From Protea cynaroides (taxonomy: Eukaryota; Streptophyta; Magnoliopsida; Proteales; Proteaceae): a DNA stretch of 64,000 nt. This document shows, piece by piece, positions 22,691 to 34,889 of the stretch. The stretch spans positions 7,160,663 through 7,224,662 of the forward strand of contig CM053276.1 in NCBI GenBank assembly GCA_028583415.1, read 5' to 3'. The notes beneath the pieces were generated by a model. It ran no database searches. It was not told the origin of the DNA and saw only the letters and a program-made list of their open reading frames with translations. The position numbers and the translations under genes were made by a program. Positions within the stretch are counted from its first letter, which is position 1. Every line of letters begins with the position of its first letter.

Positions 22691-24286
22691 CAACTTGTTC
22701 TACTCTATTATAGTCTATCGAGCCCATTCTGTTTTAGAGAGACTGTTAGCCTTAACCGTTGAGATTTCTGACGGTATCTAACACTTGTGTGCACATTGTT
22801 GGATGTGCTTCTAAAGCTGTTTTATCTTGGAGGTTGGTTATCTGCGAAGGCCCGTTGCACTATATAGGGGGTAAGCACAACCTTAAGGAAAGTGTTGCTA
22901 CATGACTTAGCCCTCCTTCAGTGCCTGGTTTGACTCACATAATATATGCGCTATTATTTCATTCTTATTGGTGGATGAATGTGCAAAATCATATGTTTTG
23001 ATTAGTAGTATTATTGTTTGTGTTACATGCTTAAGAATCAGTCTTCAACAAATCTATCATTGCTGAATTTATATTTCCTACATAATTCACACTAATTATA
23101 CTAAGATGTTAAAAATGAAACCAAATTGTGTATCAAAATTGAATTGAACTGTTTAAATCAAAACTGTGAAACTAATTATTAAACAATGGTGTCTTTTTGG
23201 AAAAGACACAAATGCCATAAGATGTATCATTGTCTCATCCAATGGATCCCTTGAAAGGGTATCTATCCCCTATAAATAGAGGACGAATTTTGGAGTTTAA
23301 GTCATTCTAGAATTGAGATTTCTTTAGGAAATCAGATTCTTCTCTCTCTCTCTCTCTCTCTCCCCCTCCAACTCGTTATACTCTATTTTAGTCTATCGAG
23401 CCCATTCTATTTTAGAGAGACTGTTAGCCTTAGCCGTTGAGATTTCTAATGATATCCAACACTTGAGTGCACATTGTTGGATGTGCTTCTTGATCTGTTT
23501 TATCTTGAAGGTTGGTTTGCGGAGGCCTGTCGTACCATATAGGGGGTAAACACAACCTTAGAGAATGTTGCTACACAACTTAGCTCTCCTTCGGTGTTTG
23601 GTTTGACTCACATAATATGTGCGACTATTTCGTTCTTATTGGTGGATGAATGTGCATAATCATATGTTTTGATTAATAATATTATTACTTGTGTTACTGT
23701 AGATGCTTCAATTTTGATGGGCAAATTTAATTTGATTTTCTAAAGCTTGAGATAAGTAAATTATTATCTAAGCATACAAAAGGTGTAAATAAATATTTTT
23801 TTTTTGATAAATGTGGCAACCAATAAGATAAGATGAATTAGAATCAATAATAAAAATAGTAAAATAAATTTTTTTAACATAATTTTTGGAATGGTCATAG
23901 TCGGATCAACATAACTTGTATAGATAGCTTTAAATCAAGTTATACGGTTCAATATGGTAGCATAAAGTAACATGGGATAATTTTGATGTTTATTAAAAAA
24001 GTAAAATTAATAAAAAAAAAGAGAAGAAAGAAATCTAAACTTATTTTTAATTAACCAATGAAATTAATAAAGAAAACATTAAAAATAAATAAATAGATTT
24101 TTTAAAAATAAAATTTCTAGGCTTACTTTAGAATCAAACAAAATGTTAGATTTACTTGACTTTTAAGGGCATTATGGGAAATCTTAGGCAAATGGATTAT
24201 AAAAGGAAAAAACTAAAGGGATGAAATCATTTTTTGGGAATTCCATTTGAGAGAAAAAATAGGGAGCAAGAAACGAAGAAAGAGTA

Positions 24287-24320
<34 letters not shown>

Positions 24321-26479
24321 AGAACAGAGAGGAGGAGGAAGAAGGAGTAGCAGCAGCGACTTGGTGCGACGGCGATGGTCGTAGCTTGGTGCGACGGCGA
24401 CGGCGGTAGTATGGTGCAGCGGTGGAAACTTCAATGGCGGATTCAATTCGGTTTAATTTGCTGAGATCTGAGTCTCATTTTGATATTTTTGGAAAACTTG
24501 ATTTGAGATCTAGGTTTTGGTACTTTATTCTAACGATTCTAACTATATTTTGACGTCGATTGTTCCTTCTCCGGCGTGATTCAGTTGGATTTCCCAGCAC
24601 CAGCGAATTTGTTCTTGACATCTCATGGCAATCTGGTTCTTAATCCTTCGACGGTGAAGATCTGGTTTCTACTATTCCCTGGTGACCTAATTTGTTTCAT
24701 TGCAATTTGACTTGGTCCGATTTCGACGACAAGGTAATATTCAATTCTTTCTTTAAGATTCAATCTGATCTCTTTGTAATTCTTTAATCATGATTTATTT
24801 CTTTGACATTCTTTAATGGCGATCTGGTTTCTTTACAGTTCTTCAATGGTGATTCAATCTCTTTGAGGTTCCTCCAGTCCCAATTTATTTTCTTGATGTT
24901 TCTTTGATCATGATTTGTTTTGATATTCCATACTGATGACCTGATTTGATATTTAATTATGAATTTCTGAAGTTATTTTCATGAGGTCTGATTCAAACAA
25001 TTTGTTTATAACTACTAATCTGATTTTTTAAATTTTTTGATCCAACAATTGTATTACCATGAGTATTTCAATTCTCATTGTTAGGCCAGCGAATCTTGTT
25101 TCTCCATCCTGATTCTGATTCTTGAAAATGTTTTAGACTTCCTTTTCTACCTGAACCTGATCTGAAGCTAGTTCAGTTTGCATAATATCTGTAACTTTGT
25201 TATAGTTTGAGTTAATTTTATTAATTGTAACCATTTATAATTTTTATGATGTCTGTACTGTTGCTACGGGTATTGTGAAGCTATCATGGATTCAATAATG
25301 ATTCTCCAGTGATAAAGCTAAAGTTCATTTAATTTCTATTAATTTATTATTGAAATTAGCATATGTTGCAAATCCAATTGGCATCTTAAATTAAGTCACC
25401 CCCTTATCAAATCGATCCATCATGGTTCAAGACCATTGGATTAATCAATTTCTCCTTGATTGAATTAGTTTCCATCTTTTAATAAACCAAACCCATTTTA
25501 ATCGAATCAGTTTCATTCTAATTGTTTATCTTGCATCATGTTAATTTAGTTTCTTATTTCAATTGATTGGTTCCCACTAAATCAGACATGAATCCAATGA
25601 ATTTGCACCAATTAAATACAATCTCACTCTTAGATTATTCTCATTTCAATTGAACAGGTTCTCATTTAATTGAATTGACTTTTACTTTAAGGACCTGGTT
25701 CTTATTTCCTATTGAATTTACATATTTTTCCATTAGTTCCTTTCACGGTCTGATTTCATTAATTTTAGATGTGATTTATTAGAACATTTGTTTGATAATC
25801 TATTCTACTTATGGTCTTGTACTCTCAAATATTTTACTTATTTATATTCATGTGTATGAGCGACAAGTGTGTCACTTGAACATCAACATTCACTGTGCAC
25901 AGCATTGTAGAGGTACTGTCTTTTTTTTATTATCTTAAAGGTCAACATCTACTTATGGGCAGGTAACGCCCCTAACTCTCTATCTTTACTTTATGTGGTA
26001 TGTGGGTTCGGTCATCGTGTGCTCATGATTATTCGATGTAGGTGGGTAATACGATATGCATGCGGCACTTGCCATTCTAGTGTAGTGATGGGCGGATAGA
26101 CTAGGACACTCCCTACCCCTTCAATGTATCCCGTACATATGAAAAAGAAATGTATTAATAGTTTTGATTCACAATCCTTACTTATGTATCCCATAAGAAT
26201 TTTTATAATTTTTGTAATTTTTTTCACGCAATGCGGACTCATGCGTTTGTGATGCACGAATGAATGTGGATGTGTGGGTGTATGTAAATTAAAGTTAGGC
26301 TCAGATGCCTATCTTCCAATATCGAGAGCATACTCACATGTTGACAAGTAGAGATCATTTTTACATTTCTTTACGTATAGTTCATTTCAAACTAGGTACG
26401 AGATTGATTCTCAGACCTCACCCCGAGATACGTAGGCTACCTGTGTATCCATCACCCAAGCTCAGTCCAATTCCAAAGA

Positions 26480-26972
26480 GGGTTACAATAACACCCAATT
26501 TACGTTATAATGTGCCTTGGATTGTGCATACTTGTTTCCAATTGTAAGGAGGGTTGCAATAACACCAAATTTATGTCATAATGTGTCTTACATTTTGCAT
26601 ACTTGTTTCCAATTGCAATGAGGGTTGCAATAACATTCAGTTTACATCATAATATGTCTTGCATTTTGTATACTTGTTTTCAATTGCAAGGAGAGTTGCA
26701 ATAACACCCAATTTGTGTCATAATGTGCCTTGCACTTTGCATACTTGTTTCCAATTGCAATGAGGGTTGTAATAACATTCAATTTGCATCATAATGTGTC
26801 TTGCATTTTGCATACTTATTTTCAGTTGCAAGGAGGGTTGCAATAACACCCAATTTGCATCGTAATGTGCCTTGCACTTTGCATACTTGTTTTCAATTGC
26901 AATAAAGGTTGTAATAGCACCCAATTTGCATCATAATGTGCCTTGTACTTTGCACACTTACTTCTAATTATG
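26480..26972. repeat. 71-bp tandem array, 7 copies
   Basis: GGGTTGCAATAACA-type starts fall at 26480, 26551, 26622, 26693, 26764, 26835 and 26906, an exact 71-base period. Units carry CATCATAATGTG and TTTGCATACTTGTTT. They alternate in a few positions, hinting at a two-unit higher-order pattern (CACCCAATTT versus CATTCAATTT). Confidence 0.95.
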
Positions 26973-27004
26973 TTTTCAAACTTTACTATTTCAATTATCA
27001 AACA

Positions 27005-27168
27005 TATTTTCAAATTCAATTTCAATTTCAAATTCAACTTCAATCTCAAATTCAATTTCAAAATTCAATTTCCATTTTCAATTCAATTCAATTTTAAATT
27101 CAATTTCAATTTCAATTTCAAATACAATTTTAATATCAAATTCAATCTTAAATTCAATTTCAATTCTC
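27005..27168. repeat. Low-complexity TTCAAT/TTCAAA run
   Basis: Hexamer-like repetition of TTCAAT and TTCAAA over about 160 bases, between the 71-bp and 42-bp arrays. Confidence 0.9.
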
Positions 27169-27175
27169 CATCTTT

Positions 27176-27312
27176 GCATGGAATTTTGGGTAAGCATTCC
27201 ATCATTGCATGGAAGTCCCTTTCAATCTTGGACAAGCATTCCATCATCGCATGGAAGTCCCTTTCAATCCTGGACAAGTATTCCATCATCGCATGGAAGT
27301 CCCTTTCAACAT
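27176..27312. repeat. 42-bp tandem array, about 3 copies
   Basis: GCATGGAAGTCCCTTTCAA starts at 27207, 27249 and 27291 (42-base period), with a diverged partial unit at 27176. Confidence 0.9.
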
Positions 27313-27319
27313 TTATTTG

Positions 27320-27480
27320 TACATAGACGGTCTATCAATTTGACTAGTGGCTATAAGAGTCTATTCGATTGCTTCACATAGATGGTCTACCAGTTTGACT
27401 AGTGATTGTGAGAATCTATTCAATATCCTAAACCTAGATGACCTAATAGCTTGACTAGTGGCTATAGGAATCTATCATTT
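27320..27480. repeat. 55-bp tandem array, 3 diverged copies
   Basis: TTGACTAGTG recurs with GACTAG at 27342, 27397 and 27453. Each is preceded by an AGATGG-like block and followed by a GAATCTATTC-like block. Confidence 0.85.
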
Positions 27481-28297
27481 TACCAACCCAAGCGGTTGAA
27501 CTACGTTGGGCTTGATTCTTGGGCTTATCCTTAGATACGTAGGTAGCTTGAGTGCTTATCATTCGAGTTCAGTCCTAAACTAATTTACTTTAATTTACTT
27601 TCTATTTTTATGTCATTTTCAGAATTAATTTCAAATCATTACATTCAAACTTTGAATTATGCTTTAATAGTTGAAGGTGATTTTTATTTGTCAATGTGTT
27701 GAGGGTTGCACACTTGTTACTCGAGATCGACTGATTGGTCCGTCATCCAATCATTTTTATTTCTGATCTATATCATATCTTAAATTTTCTTTCTTGTTAT
27801 ATTCATAATTGTATGGCTTGCTCCTAGATTGAAATATATCTAAAACTTAGGTCTGGTACCTGTTAAAATTTGTTTAGCTATTGTCTGTAATTTAAATTAG
27901 GATAGAAAATGATAGTATATGAAGACTAATCTTCGGATTAGACAATTTGGGTGCGTAACACTTTCCCAAATTGTAAGATGACACTTACCCATTGTTTCTC
28001 CAGTTTGACCATAAACCTTAATCCATTATGTGAGTCATTAGTATTTTTCATTTGAGAAATTATATATATATATAGGTCCTAGACCTTATCTAAGTGGCGA
28101 TTTCATTTTCATTTTTAGCCATTTTTGTTCTTACAGTTACATGCTTAAGAGTTAGTCTTAAACAAATCTATCATTGCTGTGTTTATATTTCCTACATAAT
28201 TCACACTAAATATACTAAAATGTTAAAAATGAAACCAAACTGTGTATCAAAATAATTGAACATTTAAATTGAAACTGTAAAACTAATTATTAAATGG

Positions 28298-30705
28298 TTC
28301 GATTCTGGTTTCAAGAATGAAACCATTTAAATCGATGATTGTTTGGAACCATTAAAATGGATTAAAACTTAACTTTAATACCTTAGTGCTAAATGTCTAT
28401 ATTTGTAGAAATAAATTTTATTTTAATGCTTTCTACATGGCATACTTCTAAATCATAAATTCGTTTTCATATTTGATTAAAATTATTTTAACGCTATCAT
28501 TGATTTTTCCTCTCATTTGTTTCTAACTCTCTTCCTCTCCCTCTCAGTAAAACGTTTAAAAATCAAAAAATCAAAACCAATTAATAATCGATGTTGGCAA
28601 GCATTTTGAAACAGTTTAATAAATGGTTCAATTTTGATTTTACTCGTTACACACTGATCTGAATCGACTGTTAAACCGAAACCACACCATTTAACACTCT
28701 TACTAATTACACATCATTCAATTAGTATATCAAACATTTAAATATTTAGACATAAAAATGGGAGAGTGTACCCTTAGGCCATCAATGTGGTGTATTATGT
28801 GCCTAATGTGGCACAATCTAATGTATGGACGTTAGATTGAGTCAACTTAGTATGTGATAGGTTAAAGGGCTTGATTTAACGTGTTACATCAGTTCTGGAA
28901 CTTTTGATGTATCAGTCAGATACTTAACATTTGGTATTAGAACCAACCATCAGGTCACAGGCTTGAGTCATAGAAACGGCTAACTTGGAGAAATGTTACC
29001 TATAATAGAGTAAAAGCCGTCAAGAAAGGGCTATCTATTGTCAAGCCAAAACGCTAAGGTAGAGTGCAACCGCCTTGGAAAGGGCTACCTATTTCCAAAG
29101 TGAGAATTGCCTAGAGTGGAGCCGCTAAGGACGATGGTTACAGAACTGTGGTGGTATGTTACGTGTCTATTGTTGCTCAATCTAATATATGGATGTTAGA
29201 CTAGGCCAACCTAGTATGAGATTGGTTAAAGTACATTCCTTATATTCTATGTAAGATCTACATGGTCAGAGAGGAAAAAGACAAAGGAGATAGAATGTCA
29301 GGTTTGTGAGAGGGAGTGGGAATGGATGCCCACATTGATGGCATAAGAATTTTTTTCCTAAAAAATAATAAGGAAATGATGGACCTAGGCTCTGATATCC
29401 CCATCAATCTTGGGTTGGTCAGGCCTGCACTGATCTTGGAGACACCAAGCTTGGCTTGGGTTTTTAATTACCTGGCCCAGCCAATGCAGTTTGCACCCTT
29501 AATCATAGGGGTGTTAGTGTTTTGGTCCGATCTTGGTTTGGGTCAATTTGATTTCAATCATGGGGTCCCACTAGAGACGAGAGTTTTGACATCAAAAGAG
29601 GCAGGGGGTGTCAAGTGGTATCGTATATAAGATCACAACTCCATTTAGGAGTGATCTTTCCCTCTTCAACAAGCCTAGTTAGATATTCAAGCAAAATGAT
29701 CCAATGAGAAAGTTTTGGTTTTGGTTGGAGGTTTCAGACTAGCTTAATGGACTCTTATCGATTTGGTTTTGGTTCAGTTCTGGGTTTCCTATATGTATAT
29801 TTAGTAAAAAGTTGGCTTAATGGGTTCTATCGGAGTTCCCTACATTTATGTTCAGCAAAAAGTTCGCTTAGTGGGGCTTTTATCGGTCCATTATTGAGCT
29901 AGTTCGTTGTTTTTTTATTTTGGGTTGGATCTATTGGGTCGATTTGGTTCAGACTAATGAATCGGTCTGGTCTGATTTTAGTCTTTCACCGGGCTCTGAA
30001 GACACAACCCAGTTACAATCCAATAACATTCGGTTTCAGTTTGATCTGAACTAAAACAGATTGGTTTAGTTTCAGTTTTCGATTTAGACCCAATTTTGAA
30101 ATCCTAGTAGTTGTTTTTTTTTTTTTTTTTTTTTTAATTTTTTTTAATTTTTTTTAATTTAATTTAATTTATTTATTTTTTAATACACCCCTAGTTATCA
30201 CATGTGAATTGTGAGTTGTGATTGCATCGAAGTCAATGAAACTCTACTGAAAACACAGCTGAACCTGTGGGACTGGGATTGTCTGCTGCACTTTAGATTC
30301 GATTCTGAGCATTGGGAAGGAATCATGACACATGACGGGTGCCCTCTCAATGCTCAGGATCGCCTCTGCTACTCAGGAGTGCAATAATGGATTCTTCTCC
30401 GAACCAATGATCGTGCTAGATTCACACCCGCTGACCAATGAAAATCTCTATCTCTCTCTCTCTCTCGGATCGGTTGTGAAACATGAGGGAGAATGATAAA
30501 TAGTCAAGACGCCAATAAAGGTGTTGAGCCTGTCTCAACAGTAGAGAAATTGAAAATTTTATCAATCAAAATCAGCATGACAACCGACATGTCCAAGCCG
30601 TTTCAGCACTCAGAGAAGTTGAAATTCATTCTTATTGAAGGCTGCTATACAGCATATTTTCAAAATATACACGTTACCACAGATGTCTCTATCTTTCTCT
30701 TTCTT
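28298..30705. other. Intergenic; upstream arm homologous to the 5' flank of terpene synthase C
   Basis: 28703-28760 matches 55365-55420 (TCAATTAGTATATCAAACAT). 29720-30110 matches 55470-55815 (CTATATGTATATTTAGTAAA). 30190-30660 matches 55815-56260 (GAAGTCAATGAAACTCTACT, CAACAGTAGAGAAATTG). A pair of 55-bp direct repeats (CAATCTAATRTATGGAYGTT) at about 28808 and 29179 lies in a portion absent from the C flank. A poly(T) run is at 30115-30135. No gene was recognised. Confidence 0.7.
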
Positions 30706-31253
30706 GAATTTTAGATCTTCTTTCTCTCTCCTCTTTCTCTCTTAAGAATCCAATATGATTTCGTTAGCTTGTAAATCCTCTTCACCCTATAAGGGAAAAC
30801 AGTGCCAAAAAATATTGTCTTTGTATGGGGACATTGGAACATGAGTTGGACCATACTTTCTCCTTTTGACCCGTAGACAGGACAGGTTATTTTCGTCGCC
30901 AATTTCTTCCCTGGACCCACACAAAAATGGCACATTTGGAGCAATTCTTAAAAAAAAAAGAAAAAAAAAAGATTAAAATTTTGGAGTAGGAATTTTGCAT
31001 TTAGAGACAGACAGTTTAGATTATTGCACCTTCTTCCAACTCTGAATAGACATAGACGATTTAGATAGAAAAAACTATTAAAATAGATGGTTCAGATTTA
31101 TTTTAATTATGATCTTTAGAAAGATCACAAAGACTAGTGACACTAATAATTACCATATAAACAATTAATGTGAAAAACTGCAATATTATTTCTTCTCGAG
31201 ACATTCTATTTGATCTTCATCATTCACGACTTTGCTCTCAAGATACATTTCAA

Positions 31254-33901
31254 TTAGAAAGGAACATTTTCGTAGAGCATTGAGTTGATATACTTGTTAA
31301 GGATAGGAAGGTTTTGGTTGTCATCGTAACCATACATCAGAGGAATCATCCTTGCAACATTAAGTGAGGCTCTTTTGAAGGTAGGTGAGAAAGACTCTTT
31401 CAATAGGCATTCACGATTGAGTTGCTTCCAAGAATCTGAAATTATGCAAAAGATATGATCTTGTGGACTTTCAATTAAATAAGCCCCATGTTCTTTCATG
31501 TAACATTCTATGTATGAGTCGTCGTGTCCTTCTTGATCCTCATCCTATCAATCAAAGCAAAACTTAACCTTGGTTAGTGATTGACCGAGAAAATTAATAG
31601 TTATTAGATTCCGACTGAAGCTTTTATTTATTTATTTATTTTTTGACATAATGAGAGACAAGAGAGTCGAATTGATCATGATAGCACACCAATCAACTAC
31701 ACTAAGCAATTGTTCATGGATTAGAGCTATAAATAGGTGGTAGCAAAATTACCTTGGCACTTCCCAAGTCATCCCATAGACGAAGAATTGTTGCTGTGCA
31801 AGATATGAGTGTTGGATTGTGTTCCAGGCAATATACATTCTCCTTGGTTAGACCTTGGCCCAGTAGAAAGTACAAATGAGTTAAGACCAGAGGAACTCCT
31901 GTGCTTATCACTCCATTTTCCAGGTACTCCTTTGACTTGGGGACCTTCTTAGAAGCAAACCATTTGGCTTCTGTTAAAAATGCATCACAAAGGCTAGCCC
32001 ACCGTATGTAATCAAGTTCGTACACTATAATTAGCATGTTAGAACTACACTTAGAGTTAATTAATTATTAGGGGTTTGATATGGCATACCGCCTTCCGTA
32101 GGGTGCTAATAGGGTTCCACCCATGTTCTTTAAGGACTTTAGCACTAATTTCATTGGTGATATTGTCAAGAGTCTTGAAACAAATTTTCAAGTATTCTGG
32201 CAGTTCCTCAATGTTATTAGTCTCCCAGCTATACAAAAAATTTCATTAGATCATTAATCCTGAATTGATCAATCATTAATCCTGAATTGATCAATAGAAT
32301 TGATTAATTTGACCCAAGTATGGATAGAGAGTTTTGAGTATATCTTACTTGTTTACTGCCCTAGTGAAGAGAATAAGTTCGTCGAGCGTCCCATGAACGT
32401 CGAAAATGTCATCAATTATATAGACTAGTGAGATGGGTTTTGTGAGTTCGATTCTTAATTGCGAGTATTTTGGATCTGGGAGAGCTGTCATTGACCACAA
32501 ATACCATTTCAATGGTTGATTTCTAGCAAACTTCAACTCCTGTGATAGACCCCTCTCTCTCCACCACCTATAACATGGCAAAAGCTAGCATCAGTTAGGA
32601 ACATTAATTTCATCATACAAACAAAAACTAATCAAATAATTAGACCGGGCTTAGCTTACTTAAAAATCTGTTGGAGTTCTTGGTGATACAAGGATTGAAG
32701 CAGAATAAAATCCATCCTAGCAAATTCTTGTACAAGACTAACCCATCCATATGTACCATGAGGACTGAGATAGCGTCTGCCCTTGAACCTAGTCAAGTAC
32801 TTATGATAAGGACGCTCCAAGGTATCACCTACAGCTCTAGCTACTTCAGATTCGAGACTCATCATCTTAGCACTAAGGTGCTTGTGAGCAAATTCATTGA
32901 CTTGATCAAGTGTATCTTCTCCTTCAACTCCAAGTTGTGAAGCTTCGTATAAACTCATTAGTCCTCCTATGTCTTCACTTAATTCTTGTTTGAAGTGCCC
33001 TACTGTGTCCTTGAAGTTGTCAAAGACGTCTGTTAAAGCATTAATATATCAATAATTAGTAGAACATCATTAATTTATACACGTAAAAAGGTTATTTCAA
33101 GGTGATAATAATTTGTGGGAGTTTGGTCCCACATATATTTGGGAGTCCATCCACCTATAATTTTGAACTTTTACGATAGAAACTCTTAATGGTATCTGAA
33201 CGGTTTTTCACCGTCTCTAGTTTGCACTTGCTTGTACTACGCAGCTTATAAAGAGTCTTCAGCCCCATTTACATTCCTAATAGTCTCTTTATCTATACAT
33301 TCGAACTTTTAGAAGGAAAACTTTACTATAACAAAGACTACCCACCTGTAGGAACAAAATAACCAGCTTGCCTCAATAGTCGAAAGTGCAATGCTATGTA
33401 ATGCTAGCTGACATTGTGATGGGCAGTATTAAAGCTTTCATACTGCTTGTCTAAGACTCTATTCATCTCGTCTTCAAAGTGATAATCAATACAAAGTCGT
33501 TGCACTGCATCAACCATTATCATACTCTCTAATGGATCATCAAGTTCACCAAGAACTTGCCCAATTTCCTCGCATTTCTCAACATGTTTGACGTGAGTTC
33601 CATCCTGCAATAGTGAAACACAATAGTGTTAGTTGTTGAAAAAAATGTTGATAGTCAAGTTGGCCATTCTTGATAGGAAGAATGAAATGTGAAAACAAAT
33701 AAAATAAGAAAGTTCAATAATTCTTGCCATAAATCCGTTTGATGGTTCAGAAATCAGCTTCGGGGATTCAATGGTGCCTCCATTGTAGGCTATAGTAGAG
33801 ATGGAGGTCATATTGACAGAACTTGGTCTTTCAAATTCTTGGATACTTTTTGGGGGACAAAGAGATTTGGAGGAGGCGAAGATGTGACTATAGAGAGCCA
33901 T
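31254..33901 (-). pseudogene. Terpene synthase B (TPS-g type), complete structure but disabled
   Basis: Seven exons align one to one with copy C: 33728-33901, 33346-33604, 32660-33029, 32349-32567, 32090-32228, 31753-32001, 31254-31544. The ionisation motif DDIFD is in exon 4 (IIDDIFDVHG). The second metal motif is intact across exons 6-7 (WDDLGSAK then DE). There is no RR(X8)W motif. Lesions are a TAG stop in exon 2 (33404-33406) and an intron 5 acceptor reading GG instead of AG (32002-32003). The intron 1 donor is GC (33726-33727), a known rare variant. All other frames and exon lengths (219, 139, 249, 291 bp in exons 4-7) are preserved, so inactivation looks recent. Stop readthrough and use of another AG seem unlikely to give full-length enzyme. 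Confidence 0.9.
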
Positions 33902-33957
33902 AAAGAATGAATTCCAGTGGGAAATTTTTCAATGAACCTTGACCATCAAGGATCTCA

Positions 33958-33964
33958 ATTTATA
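33958..33964 (-). promoter_or_regulatory. TATA box of terpene synthase B
   Basis: Minus-strand TATAAAT lies 57 bases upstream of the ATG at 33901, at the same relative place as in copy C. Confidence 0.6.
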
Positions 33965-34016
33965 ATATTTTATAAGATACCTTCGAAGAACATTCAGGCA
34001 AATGAGTAGTGATTTA

Positions 34017-34857
34017 GGGCTCGTTTGATAAAAACTCTGTTTCTGGATTCTGGATTCTGGTTCAAATTTGGATTCTACTCCAAGCTACTCTAGGATTATT
34101 TTGGAGTAGAAACTTGTTTGATAACGCAATTCTGAAATGGATTTTAGAGCATCTTTGGATTAAAAACATGTTTGATAACACACTATCCCTCCAATCGAAG
34201 TCTAGAAAAATAGTCGTAGTAGTGGTGGTGGGCGGTGGTGGTGGAGGCGGCGGTGGTGGTGGTGGTGGTAAAGGTGGCGACAACGATGGTGGTGGTGGTG
34301 GTGGTGGGCGGTGGTGGTGGGTGGTGGTGGTGGAGGCGACGGCGGTGGTGGTGTTGGTGGTGGTGGTAGAGGTGGCGGCGGTGGTGGTGGTTGTGGTGGT
34401 GGTGGTGGTTGTGGTGGTGGTGGTGGTGGTGGTGGTGGTGGTGGTGGTGGCATTGGTGGTGGTGGTGGTGGTGGTGGTGGTGGTGGTGGTGGTGGTGGTG
34501 GTGGTGGTGGTGGGGGTGGCGGCGGCGGTGGTGGTGGTGGTGGTGGTGGTGGTGGTGGTGGTGGTGGCGGTGGTGGTGGTTGTGGTGGTGGTGGTGGTGG
34601 TGGTGGTGGTGGTGGTGGTGGTGGTAAGTGATAGTCATGTGAGTGTCGACTCTTTTTTTTCTTTTAAAAAGTTGATCCAACAGCTTGGAGCAAGTATTTA
34701 TGACTCCAAAATTTTGGATTCGGGTCATTACGAATCCGGTTCACTCTGTGGGAGTTGGAATCTAATTGGACTTATCAAACACGCTTCTACTCCAAAATGA
34801 CTCCCTGGGAGCCAGAATCCATAGAATCCAGAAGCAGAAGTTTTATCAAACGGGCCC
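34017..34857 (+). mobile_element. Harbinger/Tourist-like MITE 1 with internal (GGT)n
   Basis: Starts GGGCTCGTTTGATAAAA and ends TTTTATCAAACGGGCCC, forming terminal inverted repeats. Flanked by TTA on both sides (34014-34016 and 34858-34860), the 3-bp duplication typical of PIF/Harbinger. No transposase. The interior is a GGT tract of about 410 bases. Confidence 0.8.
34214..34625. repeat. (GGT)n tract, about 410 bp
   Basis: GGT trinucleotide repeat with scattered GGC, TGT and GAG variants. It creates long spurious frames of glycine, valine, tryptophan or histidine. The strand is G-rich in pairs, so a two-layer G-quadruplex fold is conceivable (inference). Confidence 0.95.
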
Positions 34858-34889
34858 TTAGATTCACATTGCAACATAATTGAAGAGAA

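Larger units (their letters stand above)
23698..28135. mobile_element. 4.4-kb solo LTR with target-site duplication
   Basis: Begins TGTAGATGC and ends TTCTTACA, flanked by the 5-bp duplication GTTAC (23693-23697 and 28136-28140). Removing it restores the 690-bp repeat without a gap. The last 250 bases resemble the end of the solo LTR at 46754-49890, with shared blocks such as TAACAC.TTCCCAA, GTGAGTCATTAG, ATAGGTCCTA and TTATCTA.GTGGC. Hence one family, probably Ty3/gypsy given LTR length. A (GA)n run at 24292-24317 and three tandem arrays lie inside. No primer-binding site or coding domain flanks it. Confidence 0.8.
22495..28297. repeat. 690-bp tandem duplication, second copy split by a solo LTR
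   Basis: Copy 1 is 22495-23184. Copy 2 is 23185-23697 and resumes at 28136-28297 after the inserted 4.4-kb LTR. Both begin AATGGTGTCTTTTTGGAAAA and carry CCCCTATAAATA (a TATA box), a (TC)n run and a TATAGGGGGTAA block. They end near AACTAATTATTAAA. The TATA box and layout look like the R/U3 part of a copia LTR, but no primer-binding site was seen. Confidence 0.85.

Noticed and set aside
26480..26972. CRISPR-like array or protein repeat frame
   Set aside because: Units are contiguous 71-bp tandem copies with no spacers, and the host is a plant. The overlapping frames are by-products.
23698..28135. A host gene with a GA-rich 5' leader and introns in 24.2-26 kb
   Set aside because: The stretch lies wholly within a TSD-flanked LTR, has no convincing coding exon, and shares its end with another solo LTR.
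32671..32940. Plus-strand frame opposite terpene synthase B exon 3
   Set aside because: It is a shadow of a conserved minus-strand exon. Homology to copy C is in the minus frame.
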